A stretch of 64,000 nucleotides of DNA, from assembly GCF_014199935.1 (NCBI RefSeq), contig NZ_JACHOP010000020.1:35258-99257 (forward strand). The letters run 5' to 3'. Position numbers and translations under genes: made by a program. The first letter of the stretch is position 1, and each line of letters starts with the position of its first letter. The stretch comes from Methylorubrum rhodinum (GTDB taxonomy: Bacteria > Pseudomonadota > Alphaproteobacteria > Rhizobiales > Beijerinckiaceae). Below, piece by piece: positions 1 through 8,680 of this stretch. The notes under the pieces are model-generated. The model was not told the DNA's origin, searched no databases, and was given only the letters and a program-made list of their open reading frames with translations.

Positions 1-761
1 TGCGCCTCGCGGTGGCGCGCGGCGAGATGCATCTCGCCTTCCAGCCGCAGACCGAGGTGCGGACCGGAGACGTCACCGGGTTCGAAGTGCTGCTGCGCTG
101 GCGGCATCCGGAGCGCGGGCCGGTCTCGCCGGCCCTGTTCATCCCGATCGCCGAGGAGAGCGGCGCGATCGTGCAGATCGGCGAGTGGGTCCTGCGCGAA
201 GCCTGCCGCGAGGCGGCGCGCTGGAGCGTGCCGCTCTCCGTCGCCGTCAACGTCTCCGCGGTGCAGCTGCATGCGCCCCATTTCGTGCAGACGGTGCACG
301 AGGCGCTGTTCCAGGCCGGACTGCGGCCGGCGCGCCTCGAGATCGAGATCACCGAAACCGCCCTGATCCGCGATCCGTCGCGGGCCCAAGCCACCCTGCG
401 GCAACTGAAGGCCCTTGGGGTGCGGCTCGCGATGGACGATTTCGGCACCGGCTACTCGTCTCTGTCGAACCTGCGCACCTATCCGTTCGACAAGATCAAG
501 ATCGACGGTTCGTTCGTCCGAGCGGTCGATGCCAACGAGCAGGCCAAGGCCATCGTTCGCTCCGTGCTCGGCCTCGGTCGCGGCCTCGGCCTGCCGGTGC
601 TGGCCGAAGGTGTCGAGACGGCGGCCGAGCTGCGCTTCCTGGCCGACGAGAATTGTCAGGCGGCACAGGGATACCTGATGGGTAAGCCGGGGCCGATCGA
701 GGATTTCAGGGAGTATACCCATCGCATGACGGCAGAGACGTCATCGGCCAAAGTCGCCTGA
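1..761 (+). CDS. EAL-domain cyclic-di-GMP phosphodiesterase, 3' part
   Basis: The reading frame is open from the first bases of the window, so the protein is cut at its N-terminus and upstream sensor or GGDEF domains cannot be seen. What remains is an essentially complete EAL domain, which hydrolyses cyclic di-GMP to pGpG. The signature reads EVLLRWRHP, so Val replaces Ala in 'EAL', a tolerated change. Metal and substrate motifs are present in order: NVSAVQL, EIEITETAL, DDFGTGYSSL, KIKIDGSF, AEGVET and QGYLMG. Because all usual catalytic acidic residues are kept, I expect an active enzyme. No C-terminal extra domain follows. The first ATG in the window, at base 27, lies inside the domain and is not the true start. 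Confidence 0.93.
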   Translation, partial: RLAVARGEMHLAFQPQTEVRTGDVTGFEVLLRWRHPERGPVSPALFIPIAEESGAIVQIGEWVLREACREAARWSVPLSVAVNVSAVQLHAPHFVQTVHEALFQAGLRPARLEIEITETALIRDPSRAQATLRQLKALGVRLAMDDFGTGYSSLSNLRTYPFDKIKIDGSFVRAVDANEQAKAIVRSVLGLGRGLGLPVLAEGVETAAELRFLADENCQAAQGYLMGKPGPIEDFREYTHRMTAETSSAKVA

Positions 762-1276
762 CCCATCGCTCCTCGGAGCCTGCCCGGCCGGGCTGGAGTG
801 GCGCGTCGGCTTCGTGAGGAGAAGCCGATCCGGAGGGATACGGATCGTGAGGTCCACCGGGATCGCGGCGATCGCTGACCGACCCGTCGGATCTTCAGCG
901 GTCCACCGTTGCGGTCTTGGCGGCGGTGGGGATCCTGCAACGGGTGGACACCCGCGACGGCGGTCGGCGGCCGGTGAGCGCCGTACCGGAGGCCGGCATG
1001 CGCGCGGCGGCGGCGGCGCTGGGGCGCAGCCGGGAGCGGGCGAGGGCACGCGAGCATCCCCACCGCACCGACGGCTTGGCGGGGCCGAGCCGGATCGTGG
1101 CCCGCTTCGGCGATTGGAACGGCTACGGCAAGCCGCCCGGCCCCGAGATCATGCCCCCATCACGGCCCGCGGCTGGGAAGGCGTCGCCTACGTCCCGACC
1201 GCTCAGGCGGACGCGACCGCTGTGTGGTCGGTAGCCGCAAGCGGCGAGGGGGGACTTGCGGCGGCACCCGTATCGA
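762..1276. other. Gene-poor stretch, possible gene remnant
   Basis: No convincing intact gene lies here. A plus-strand frame around 1080-1130 encodes SRIVARFGDWNGYGKPPG, which resembles the 'RFGSWNxAL' repeat found beside HNH or homing-type DNA-binding proteins, but the surrounding frame has no recognisable start or domain. It may be a decayed fragment. Confidence 0.3.
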
Positions 1277-2179
1277 TCAATCGGAGTCTGTCTCGCCGAA
1301 CCGCAGCGGCAGCGCCCGGGGACGGAACACCACCCGCTCCGGGATCAGCCGCCACAGCCGCTCGGCGCCCTCGAAGGTCGCGATCTCGGGCGAATCCAGC
1401 ACCAGTTCCGTCCGGCCGGTGACCTGCAGCAGGTCGCCCGTCGAAAAATCCGGCACGGCGATCCCGGCCCGCGGGTTCGCCAGCAGGTTGCCGAGCGTGT
1501 TGAAGAAGCGGTTGCCCGCATAGTCCGGCACCGTGAAGGTGCTGTCGTCGGCGATCCGTACGAAGCCCGCCGGTCCGCCGCGATGCGAGACGTCGACCTG
1601 TCGGTGGCCCGACGCCTCGGCATAGCTCGCCACGAACAGCGTATCGGTCGCCGCCAGCAGCGCCCGCGCGCCCGCGTCGAGGCGGTCCGACACGGTGGGC
1701 GCCGGAGCGCTCCGGGCCGCATCGGAAAACGCCGCCGGGCGGGGTGAGATGTAGCGTGGGCAATTGCCGAAACTCTGCTCGACCGCGATCCTGAGACCGC
1801 CCTCCCCGCGCCGCTCCACCGTGCCGTTGAGGCGGTTGCGGCGGCGCGTTTCGAGTTCGATGCCGAGCAGCCCGACCGGAGCCCCGTCGTGCAGCCCCGC
1901 CTCGGCCGGATCGTCGGGTTCAGGCTGCGTCGCGATCGCGAGGTGAAGCGGATCGGGCACGTGCAAGAAACCGGGCGGGCCGGCCCGCAGGGTCGCCCAG
2001 GGGGCGCCGGTGCGGTCGACGGCGCCGAGCACCACGAAGGGCAAGAGCGGATAGAACAGCGCGTGCTGCTCGATCAGCCGATCGCGGATCACCCGCGGGC
2101 CGATCTCCGCCATGCGCGCGGCGGAGCCGACGGCTTGCTGGAGCGCGATCTCGCCCCGGTGCCAGGGAAGCGTCTCCAT
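1277..2179 (-). CDS. Pyridoxamine 5'-phosphate oxidase-like (split-barrel) FMN-binding protein
   Basis: This 300-residue protein carries what look like two tandem split-barrel units. The first, about residues 35-75, has FVVLGAVDRTGAPWATLRAG. The second, about 180-260, has LFVASYAEASGHRQVDVSHR followed by GNRFFNTLGNLLANPRAGI, the pattern of general-stress-type FMN-binding barrels. The start at 2179 is chosen because AGGAGAT lies a few bases upstream; longer frames reading back through the GST gene are shadows. It follows the GST gene with an 11-base gap, so the two are probably co-transcribed. Substrate unknown; related stand-alone proteins reduce small molecules or bind flavin or haem. Not a pyridoxine biosynthesis enzyme by context. 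Confidence 0.85.
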   Translation of the reverse strand: METLPWHRGEIALQQAVGSAARMAEIGPRVIRDRLIEQHALFYPLLPFVVLGAVDRTGAPWATLRAGPPGFLHVPDPLHLAIATQPEPDDPAEAGLHDGAPVGLLGIELETRRRNRLNGTVERRGEGGLRIAVEQSFGNCPRYISPRPAAFSDAARSAPAPTVSDRLDAGARALLAATDTLFVASYAEASGHRQVDVSHRGGPAGFVRIADDSTFTVPDYAGNRFFNTLGNLLANPRAGIAVPDFSTGDLLQVTGRTELVLDSPEIATFEGAERLWRLIPERVVFRPRALPLRFGETDSD

Positions 2180-2190
2180 CGGAATCTCCT

Positions 2191-2802
2191 TCAGGCGTTG
2201 AGGCCGGCGGCGGTCTTCGGGAAGGGCAGAAAACCCGGCAGCGCCTCGACCCGGGCGAGCCACGCGCGGATCGCCGGATAGGGCGCGAGATCGACGTTCC
2301 CCTCGGGCGCGGCGACGACGTAGCTGTAGAGCGCCACGTCGGCGATGGTCGGATGCCCGGCGGCGAGCCAGTCGCGCAGGCCGAGTTCGGCCTCGACCAG
2401 GGTCAGGATCGCGTGGGCCCGCGGGATCACCTCTTCCGGCCGGAACGCGGCGCCGAACACGGTGACGAGGCGCGCCGCCGCCGGGCCGAAGGCGATGGGA
2501 CCGGCGGCGACCGCGAGCCAGCGCTGCACGCGGGCGGCGCCTTCCGGGTCCTCGGGCAGCCAATCGGTGCGCCCGAGTTTCTTTGCGAGATAGACCAGGA
2601 TGGCGCTGGAATCCGGGACGATGGTCCCGTCGTCGTCCAGCACGGGCACCTGCCCGAATGGATTGAGCGCGAGGAAGGCCGGCGCCTTGTGCTCCCCGCT
2701 CCGCAGATCGACCGGCACGGTCTCGTAGTCGACGCCCAGCAGCGACAGGAACAGGCGGGCCCGGTGGGCATGGCCGGACAGGGGCACATCGTAGAGCTTC
2801 AT
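2191..2802 (-). CDS. Glutathione S-transferase
   Basis: The 203-residue length and layout are those of soluble GSTs. An N-terminal thioredoxin-like fold begins MKLYDVPLSGHAHRARL, with the cis-proline segment NPFGQVPVL and the glutathione-binding DSSAIL turn near residue 65. An all-helical C-terminal domain follows. The enzyme conjugates or reduces electrophiles with glutathione; the substrate cannot be read from sequence. It is the first gene of a two-gene unit with the split-barrel flavoprotein. A LysR regulator starts about 125 bases away on the opposite strand, the usual arrangement for local control, perhaps in response to an electrophile or oxidant. Confidence 0.92.
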   Translation of the reverse strand: MKLYDVPLSGHAHRARLFLSLLGVDYETVPVDLRSGEHKAPAFLALNPFGQVPVLDDDGTIVPDSSAILVYLAKKLGRTDWLPEDPEGAARVQRWLAVAAGPIAFGPAAARLVTVFGAAFRPEEVIPRAHAILTLVEAELGLRDWLAAGHPTIADVALYSYVVAAPEGNVDLAPYPAIRAWLARVEALPGFLPFPKTAAGLNA

Positions 2803-2927
2803 CGGGGTCTCTCCTCGGATGCCGGCGCTCGTCCGGCCCGGACATCCAAACCGTTTCGCTCCTCCCGGAGAACCGGCATTGTCCGCAAGCGACTGTTGCG
2901 CGAAACGGAATGATCGGAGGCGCCGCG

Positions 2928-3836
2928 ATGGACCGCTGGCAGGGGATGCGGGTGTTTGTGCGGGTGGCCGAGAGCGGGGGCTTTGCCGGCGCCGCGCGGG
3001 CGCTGAACATGAGCCCGCCCGCGGTGACCCGTGCGGTGGCCGCGCTCGAAGCGCGGATCGGCGCGCGGCTTCTCACCCGCACCACCCGCCGGGTGGCGCT
3101 GACCGAGGCCGGTGCCCGTTATCTGGAGGATTGCCGCCGCATCCTCGCGGAGATCGAGGAGGCGGAGGCCGTGGCCGCAGGCGCCATGGCGATCCCGACC
3201 GGCACGCTGACGGTGACCGCACCGGTGCAGTTCGGCCGCCTGTACGTGCTGCCGGTGATCTCAGAATATCTCGACCGTCATCCGGCGGTCGCGGCCCGCG
3301 CCCTGTTCCTGGACCGGGTGATCGACCTCGTCGAGGAAGGGGCGGACGTGGCGCTGCGGATCGGGCCGTTGCCGGATTCCGGGCTCTCCGCGATCCGGGT
3401 CGGCAGCGTGCGCGCGGTCGTCTGCGCCGCGCCGGCCTACCTGGAGCGCCATGCCCGGCCGCAGGCGCCGGGCGATCTGACGGCTCACGCGATCATCGGC
3501 CGGAGCGACCAAGCGGCGGTGGCCGAGTGGCGCTTCGGCGCGGAGCGGCGGCTGGCGGTGCCAGTGCGGCCCCGGCTCGTCTGCAACACGATCGACGGCG
3601 CACTTGCTGCCGCCCTCGATGGGCGGGGCATCGTGCGGCTCCTGTCCTATCAGGTGGCGCCGGCTTTGGCCGAGGGGCGGCTCGTGCGCCTGCTCGAAGC
3701 CCATGAAGGCCCACCGATGCCGGTCCACGTGGTGAGCCCGGAAGGCCGCCGGGCCCCGGCCAAGGTGCGGGCCTTCGTGGAGTTGGCGGTGGAGCGTCTG
3801 AGAGGTGATCCGCGGGTGAACCCGCAGTCGGGATAA
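2928..3836 (+). CDS. LysR-family transcriptional regulator
   Basis: The 302-residue protein has the LysR winged helix at residues 1-60 (MRVFVRVAESGGFAGAARAL, then SPPAVTRAVAALEARIG and LLTRTTRRVALTEAG) and a periplasmic-binding-protein-like effector domain from about 90 to the end. I prefer the ATG at 2928, seven bases after CGGAGG, over the ATG at 2910. It is divergent from the GST/flavoprotein pair, so the 125-base spacer probably holds its operator. By family rule it would autoregulate and activate the divergent genes on binding a small effector, which is not known here. The subtype resembles CrgA/AaeR-like regulators of detoxification genes. Confidence 0.93.
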   Translation: MDRWQGMRVFVRVAESGGFAGAARALNMSPPAVTRAVAALEARIGARLLTRTTRRVALTEAGARYLEDCRRILAEIEEAEAVAAGAMAIPTGTLTVTAPVQFGRLYVLPVISEYLDRHPAVAARALFLDRVIDLVEEGADVALRIGPLPDSGLSAIRVGSVRAVVCAAPAYLERHARPQAPGDLTAHAIIGRSDQAAVAEWRFGAERRLAVPVRPRLVCNTIDGALAAALDGRGIVRLLSYQVAPALAEGRLVRLLEAHEGPPMPVHVVSPEGRRAPAKVRAFVELAVERLRGDPRVNPQSG

Positions 3837-3842
3837 AGAAGT

Positions 3843-3868
3843 GCCCTCCCCCGCTGGCGGGAGAGGGC
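3843..3868 (+). terminator. Stem-loop after the LysR gene
   Basis: Arms GCCCTCCCCCG and CGGGAGAGGGC enclose a four-base loop (CTGG), with one mismatch. It sits seven bases after the LysR stop. There is no strong T run, so termination is plausible rather than certain. The sequence also resembles the CCCTCTCCC palindromes found at 47.9 and 50.5 kb. Confidence 0.5.
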
Positions 3869-3909
3869 ATCCATGGACCAGTCGGTCGCGGCGGATGTCG
3901 CCTCACACC

Positions 3910-4000
3910 GTCATCGCGAGTGAATGCGGATCGATCCAACGGCACGACCGCTCCGCATCATGCGGAACCCTGGATTGCCTCGGCTCCGCCTCGCAATGAC
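3910..4000. repeat. Inverted-repeat intergenic element (GTCATCGCGAG type)
   Basis: GTCATCGCGAG at 3910-3920 is mirrored by CTCGCAATGAC at 3990-4000, with internal GC-rich sequence between. This is the layout of REP-like palindromic elements common in alphaproteobacterial intergenic DNA. It lies between the convergent LysR and DUF3597 genes. Confidence 0.6.
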
Positions 4001-4015
4001 TATGGTGCAAAAGAA

Positions 4016-4435
4016 TCAATCCTTCAGGTCGGCCGGGACCTTGCCGCCGTTCTCCTCGAGCTTCTTGATGACCTGCTTGTGCAGCCAGACGTTCATCGAG
4101 GCGGAGTCGTTCTTGTCGCCGGAGTAGTGCAGTTCGTCGGCGAGCTGCTGGCGGGCGTGCAGGCTCGAATCGAGATCGAGCAGCTTCATCAGGTCGACGA
4201 TGGAGGTGCGCCAGTTGAGCTTCTGCCCGTTCTTGGCGGCCATGTCGTTGAGCACCGCCTCGACATCGACGGGTCCGCCCGAGGTGCCGCCGCCGGTCGC
4301 GGTGGAGGCCGGAGCGTCGCCGCCGGACGAGGGCTGCGCCTCGGTCGAGGCGGGCTTGTCGGCGGGGGCGGCCTTGGCCTCCGAAGAGCCGAACGGGTTG
4401 AGAATCTTGCTGACGATGCTGCCGAGGAGGCTCAT
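4016..4435 (-). CDS. DUF3597 family protein
   Basis: The 139-residue protein starts MSLLGSIVSKILNPFGSS, continues through a disordered Ala/Gly/Thr-rich linker (about 20-55), and ends in a compact domain with NWRTSIVDLMKLLDLDSS and ARQQLADELHYSGDKNDSA. That C-terminal part matches the DUF3597 family of small proteins, whose fold is helical and whose function is unknown. No signal peptide is evident. It stands alone, convergent with the LysR gene and divergent from the ABC importer genes. Nothing in the context indicates a role. Confidence 0.85.
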   Translation of the reverse strand: MSLLGSIVSKILNPFGSSEAKAAPADKPASTEAQPSSGGDAPASTATGGGTSGGPVDVEAVLNDMAAKNGQKLNWRTSIVDLMKLLDLDSSLHARQQLADELHYSGDKNDSASMNVWLHKQVIKKLEENGGKVPADLKD

Positions 4436-4607
4436 GGCGGTCGGGTCCTGTCGTCTCGTGCGGCCGGTGTGCCGCTACGGTTCCATTAACATCGCGTGAG
4501 GAGTGCCCGTTCCGTCATGCCGTCCGCGACGGCATGCGCCCCGGCGATTGGAAGATCGCGCCCGCTGTGCCATGGGGCGGGATCAGCCCTGCCGGAACCC
4601 GTCCCCG

Positions 4608-5615
4608 ATGCGCATCCTGATCAAGGCCCTCGCCCTTCTGGCGGGCCTCACCGCCCTCCCCGCCGCCGCCCAGCCCGTGCCGGTGCGCATCGGCGTGATC
4701 CCGGTGATCGGCGCGGCGCCCGTCTTCGTCGCCAACGGCGAGGGTTGGCTGAAGGAGGCGGGGCTGGCGCCGGCCTTCACCACCTTCGAGTCGGGCCCGA
4801 ACATGATCCAGGCGCTGGCGTCGGGCACCATCGACGTCTACGTCGCCGGCATCGCCCCGCTCGCGGTCGCGCGCACCAAGAACATCGACGTGCGGGTCGT
4901 GGCCGCCACCGCCGTCGAGGAGATGGTGTTCGTGGCAGCCCCCAAGCTCGCCCCGTTCTTCGCGAGCGCCCCGAGCAAGGCGGAAGCCTTCAAGCAGTTC
5001 AAGGCCAAGGAGGGCCGCCCCGCGCGGCTGGCCACGCAGCCGCCGGGCTCGGTGCCGAACACGACGTTGCAGCATTGGCTCTGGCAGGTCGCCAAGGCCG
5101 ACAAGGCCGATGTCGAGATCGTCGCCATGGGCATCGACGCGACCCAGCAGGCGCTGCTGGCCGGCGCCGTCGACGGCGCCTCGATCCGCGAGCCGGCGCT
5201 CACCATCGTGCAAGGCCGCAACCCGAAGGTCGCGCTGATTGCCACCGGAGGCGAGATGTTCCCCGACCAGCCGGGCACGGTCGTCGCCGTCTACGGAAAA
5301 TTCGCCGACGCCAACCCGAAGGCGGTCGAGGGCCTCGTCGCCGCGCTCGTCAAGGCGACCGCCCTGCTCAAGTCCGATCCGGCCAAGGCCGCCGTGCCGG
5401 TCGAGGCGGCGCTGGGCAAGGGGATCACCGACGTGGCGACGATCCAGAAGGCGCTCTCCTCGCCGGCGGCGAAGTTCGTCACCGATCCGCGCACCATCAT
5501 CGAGGCGACGAAGAAGATGCAGGCCTATCAGGTCTCCATCGGCACCCTCGACAAGGAGGCCCCGACCGACGGCCTGTTCGACGCGAAACCCTTCGACGCG
5601 GTGAAGAAGCCCTGA
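4608..5615 (+). CDS. ABC transporter substrate-binding protein, SsuA/NMT1-like
   Basis: This 335-residue periplasmic protein starts with a clear signal peptide (MRILIKALALLAGLTALPAA, cleavage near AQP). The mature part begins with an NMT1/SsuA-type binding fold: IGVIPVIGAAPVFVANGEGW, then GPNMIQALASGTIDV and VAGIAPLAVA. It delivers a small anion or organic ligand to the permease encoded next; related systems carry aliphatic sulfonates, taurine, nitrate or pyrimidine precursors. The start at 4608 gives a normal signal peptide; a longer frame from 4503 does not. First gene of a three-gene importer. The substrate cannot be assigned because no sulfonatase, monooxygenase or nitrate reductase gene is adjacent. 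Confidence 0.88.
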   Translation: MRILIKALALLAGLTALPAAAQPVPVRIGVIPVIGAAPVFVANGEGWLKEAGLAPAFTTFESGPNMIQALASGTIDVYVAGIAPLAVARTKNIDVRVVAATAVEEMVFVAAPKLAPFFASAPSKAEAFKQFKAKEGRPARLATQPPGSVPNTTLQHWLWQVAKADKADVEIVAMGIDATQQALLAGAVDGASIREPALTIVQGRNPKVALIATGGEMFPDQPGTVVAVYGKFADANPKAVEGLVAALVKATALLKSDPAKAAVPVEAALGKGITDVATIQKALSSPAAKFVTDPRTIIEATKKMQAYQVSIGTLDKEAPTDGLFDAKPFDAVKKP

Positions 5616-5625
5616 TCCCACAACC

Positions 5626-6378
5626 ATGACCGCGCTCCGCTCGGCCGCACTCGCGGCCGCCGGGCTCGCCGCCTTCCTCGGTGTGTGGGAGGCGGCTCCC
5701 CGGCTCGATCTCGTCAACCCGGCCTTCCTGCCGCCACCCTCCTCGATCCCGGCCGCCTTCGGGCGCGAGATCGCGGGCGGCGCGTGGCCGCGCGCGGTCG
5801 CCGAGAGCCTGAGCCACTACGTCGTCGGGCTTGGGCTGGGCGCGGGGGCGGGCATCGCGCTCGGGCTGGCGTCCGGTATGTTCCGCTGGTTCGAGAGCCT
5901 GACCGCCTGGATCGTGCGGCTCCTGCGCCCCATCCCCGGCCTCGCCTGGGTGCCGTTCGCCATCATCTGGTTCGGCGTGCAGCCCTCGGCGGCCGTGTTC
6001 ATCATCGCGGTCGGTGTGTTCTGGATCGTGTTCTTCGCCACGCAAGGCGCGGTGCGCGGCGTCGATCGCGACCTGATCGAGGTGGCCCAGGCCTTCGGCT
6101 TCCGCGGGCCGTTCGCGCGATTGACGAAGATCCTGCTGCCGGCGGCGACGCCCGGCATTCTGGTGGGCGTGCGCACGGCCCTCGGTCAGGCCTGGATGGC
6201 GGTGGTCGCGGCCGAGATCTTCGGCGTGCCCGGCATCGGCGCGCGGATGATGCAAGCCTCCTCGCTCCTCTCCACCGACATCGTCGTGGTCTACATGCTG
6301 ACCATGGCCGCCCTCTACGGCCTGTTCGACACCGGCTTCGTCGCCCTCCAGGGCTGGCTGCTGCGGTGGCGCGCATGA
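5626..6378 (+). CDS. ABC transporter permease, SsuC-like
   Basis: A 250-residue inner-membrane protein with about six membrane segments and a BPD_transp_1 domain. The EAA coupling loop is visible as EVAQAFGFRGPFARLTKILL followed by PAATPGILVGVRTALGQAW, the surface that docks on the ATPase. It starts 10 bases after the binding-protein gene and its stop overlaps the ATPase start (ATGA), so the three genes form one operon. Length and order match the sulfonate/nitrate/taurine importer family. Confidence 0.93.
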   Translation: MTALRSAALAAAGLAAFLGVWEAAPRLDLVNPAFLPPPSSIPAAFGREIAGGAWPRAVAESLSHYVVGLGLGAGAGIALGLASGMFRWFESLTAWIVRLLRPIPGLAWVPFAIIWFGVQPSAAVFIIAVGVFWIVFFATQGAVRGVDRDLIEVAQAFGFRGPFARLTKILLPAATPGILVGVRTALGQAWMAVVAAEIFGVPGIGARMMQASSLLSTDIVVVYMLTMAALYGLFDTGFVALQGWLLRWRA

Positions 6379-7145
6379 GCGATCCGACGAGCGGGCCGGT
6401 CATCGACATCCGCGGCCTGTCGCTCGCCTACGAGCGGGACGGGCGGAGCACCGAAATCCTCGCCGCCCTCGATCTCGCGGTGCCGCGGGGCCAATTCCTC
6501 GTCATCGTCGGCGAGTCGGGCGTCGGCAAGTCGACGCTGCTGCGGGTGCTGATCGATCTGGCCAAGCCCACCACCGGCACGGTGACCCTCGACACGGCGC
6601 CCGAGACGCGCACGCCGATGGCCCTGGTGTTCCAGGATGCCCGGCTGCTGCCGTGGCGGCGGGTGATCGACAACGTCGCCTTCGGCCTGGAGCGCCACGG
6701 CCTGCCCAAGGCCGAGCGCCGGGAACGCGCCGCCGCGATGCTGAAACTCGTCGGGCTGGCCGACCTTGGCCAGCGCTGGCCGCACCAGCTCTCTGGCGGC
6801 CAGCGCCAGCGCGTCGCCATCGCCCGCGCGCTCGCGGTCGATCCCGAGGTGTTGCTGATGGACGAGCCGTTCTCGGCGCTCGACAGCTTCACCCGCGAGG
6901 GGCTTCAGGACGAGATCCAGCGCATCAAGGCGCAGACCGGCAAGACCGTGCTGTTCGTCACCCACGACATCGACGAGGCGGTCTACCTCGCCGACCGGGT
7001 GGTGGTGCTGGCCGGCAGCCCCGGCCGGATCGCCGCGGACGTGTCGATCACCCTGCCCCGCCCGCGCCTGCGCCGGGACACCGAACTGGTCGAGGCGGCC
7101 CGCCACCTGCGCGCAGAACTGTCGCGGCGCTCCTCCGACCTGTGA
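6375..7145 (+). CDS. ABC transporter ATP-binding protein, SsuB-like
   Basis: The 256-residue ATPase has Walker A GESGVGKST at residues 46-54, the Q-loop VFQDARLLPW at about 85-94, the signature LSGGQ at 139-143, Walker B VLLMDEP at 159-165 and the H-loop THD near 196. This is a complete set, and Q-loop text of the form 'F Q D x R L L P W' is typical of the SsuB/TauB/NrtD group. The ATG at 6375 overlaps the permease stop by four bases, indicating translational coupling. A longer open frame reading back into the permease gene is a shadow. Confidence 0.95.
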   Translation: MSDPTSGPVIDIRGLSLAYERDGRSTEILAALDLAVPRGQFLVIVGESGVGKSTLLRVLIDLAKPTTGTVTLDTAPETRTPMALVFQDARLLPWRRVIDNVAFGLERHGLPKAERRERAAAMLKLVGLADLGQRWPHQLSGGQRQRVAIARALAVDPEVLLMDEPFSALDSFTREGLQDEIQRIKAQTGKTVLFVTHDIDEAVYLADRVVVLAGSPGRIAADVSITLPRPRLRRDTELVEAARHLRAELSRRSSDL

Positions 7146-7272
7146 CGGGAGACGGGGCGCGGAACGCGGGCGTCCTCCACCGGGTTCGTTGCCAGCACGG
7201 GAGACCTTGACGGTAGGCTCCCGCGCCGGAAACCATCGTGCGGCCCTGCGGGGCGTCGCCGGGAGTATCGGG

Positions 7273-7707
7273 ATGGGATTTTTTCAGGACGCCCTCCTTC
7301 GCCTGAACCGCGCCGTGCAATCCTACGCAGGGGACGCCGAGTTCATGCAGGCGGCGGTCTCGGCGGCGGCCAACGTCATCGTCGCCGACGGCGACACCGA
7401 CGACGAGGAGATCGAGGCCGCCCTCGTCAGCATGCGGGCCAACCCCATCCTCGAAAAGTCCTACGACACGCTGACGCTGGAAAAGGCCTTGTTCGAGGCG
7501 CTGGCCCGCGCCGAGTTGCGCGCCGGGCGGCTCGAAAACCTGCAGCATGTCGCGGCCGTCGCGGAGCGGCCGGTGGAGCACCGCCAGTACATCTTCCTGA
7601 TCGCGGCGGACGCCGCCGACAAGGGCGGCATCACGCCGGCCGAGCACAAGGTGCTCGACGAGTTGGCCGCCGCGCTCGCCGTCGACAAGGCGGCCCTGCT
7701 CGGCTGA
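7273..7707 (+). CDS. TerB-like acidic helical protein
   Basis: The 144-residue protein contains the TerB/DjlA-type repeat of acidic loop and helix: ANVIVADGDTDDEEIEAAL near residues 35-55 and AADAADKGGITPAEHKVLDEL near 115-135. TerB-family proteins are cytoplasmic, often associate with the membrane or metal ions, and are named for tellurite resistance, though most relatives have unknown function. The ATG at 7273 is the first credible start; the 127 bases after the ABC genes hold no other gene. No ter cluster partners (terC, terD, terZ) are nearby, so tellurite resistance should not be assumed. Confidence 0.8.
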   Translation: MGFFQDALLRLNRAVQSYAGDAEFMQAAVSAAANVIVADGDTDDEEIEAALVSMRANPILEKSYDTLTLEKALFEALARAELRAGRLENLQHVAAVAERPVEHRQYIFLIAADAADKGGITPAEHKVLDELAAALAVDKAALLG

Positions 7708-7804
7708 GCGTCCTCGGCCGAAGCGCCACGACGCTGCCCGCCTCGCCCTCGCGCGCCGGCCGCGGAGGGCGTATGGTCATGGCCGCTCGGGAGTTTTTTG
7801 AACG

Positions 7805-7996
7805 ATGTACAAGGTGACGGGGACGGACCCGGCGGGACGCGAGATGACGTTCGCCTGCGGCACCGACGAGCAGGCCCTGGAAAAGACCTGGGAACTCGCC
7901 CGCCGCGGTTTTCGCGATATCGCGGTCGCCGACCCGAGCGGGAAGCGCATGAGCGCGGGGGCGTTCGAGCGGTCACTGGATTTCGATTACGATTGA
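7805..7996 (+). CDS. Small conserved-looking hypothetical protein (63 aa)
   Basis: A 63-residue acidic protein, MYKVTGTDPAGREMTFACGT at the N-terminus and ERSLDFDYD at the C-terminus. Codon use is like that of neighbouring real genes. It reads like a small beta-alpha domain with helix EQALEKTWELARRGFRDIAV. No signal peptide or membrane segment. I do not recognise the family. It lies about 100 bases after the TerB-like gene on the same strand. Confidence 0.6.
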   Translation: MYKVTGTDPAGREMTFACGTDEQALEKTWELARRGFRDIAVADPSGKRMSAGAFERSLDFDYD

Positions 7997-8386
7997 GGGC
8001 GGCCGCACCGTTGATCGCCACGCCTATGCGCGCGATGACGTTTCCGAAGAAACCCGCACCGTCATTGCGTGACGGCCCTAACGAAATGCCCTTGCGCATG
8101 GTGCGGTGTCCCAGCTTGAAACTTTGAAGCAGAGGCTGAGGTCACCGCGTATCGGCCTCGGTTGGATATCGCTCGATTTTTTCAAGTTGACGAGCTTAAA
8201 TCAGAGGTGATGCACTCGAAGTAAAACTACGGATTCATGCGAGAGGGTGTTAGGAAGTCTTTGTTGAGATTTTCTCAATGAATTTGCAATCATCATCTTG
8301 AACGGAGGATTTTCAAAGGGCCAAGCCCTTTGGTAGGCCGCCGGGGCAAAATCTTGGCTGTTCGCACGGCTCCGCACTGCACCCGC

Positions 8387-8405
8387 AAAAGGTCGAAGAC
8401 CTTTT
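8387..8405. repeat. Perfect short hairpin
   Basis: AAAAGGTC and GACCTTTT flank a three-base loop (GAA). The mirrored A and T runs would give a weak terminator in either direction, or a fragment of a dispersed repeat. Confidence 0.5.
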
Positions 8406-8476
8406 GTATCCATGATCTCAGAATGACGTCCTGGGTTTCCGTTCGACGGCGCGGCGGCGACAGTCAATAATATGCT

Positions 8477-8680
8477 TCAGATAATGCTCGCACTCATCGA
8501 AGAGCGGACGCTGTCACGATCTCGCTGACGGTTCCGGAGATGCACCTCTATAGCCGAACGTGCTTCGAGCATCTTGTCCAGCTTTTTCTCTGCGTCAGAG
8601 GCCTCTTTGGCTTCCTTGATCGCCAACGCGCTCTGCGCGAAATCTCCCCTCAAGGCCGGAACATCGACCTGGGCCAGCAC
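8477..8680 (-). CDS. Possible small coiled-coil protein or gene remnant (67 aa)
   Basis: This frame encodes a strongly helical, charged peptide with ALAIKEAKEASDAEKKLDKM and RSAIEVHLRNRQRDRDSVR, the composition of a short coiled coil. The lower GC matches its surroundings, not the chromosome. There is no good ribosome binding site in view, and the frame may be the tail of a broken gene. No family recognised. Confidence 0.3.
   Translation of the reverse strand: MLAQVDVPALRGDFAQSALAIKEAKEASDAEKKLDKMLEARSAIEVHLRNRQRDRDSVRSSMSASII

Noticed and set aside
1080..1234. HNH/homing-type protein fragment (RIVARFGDWNGYGK)
   Set aside because: Only one short motif matches; no start, no HNH residues and no coding continuity were found, so it is recorded only as a possible remnant.
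1277..3085. A 602-residue reading of the split-barrel gene that continues through the GST gene
   Set aside because: The upstream 300 residues have no domain, overlap a full GST on the same strand in another frame, and a good ribosome binding site precedes 2179.
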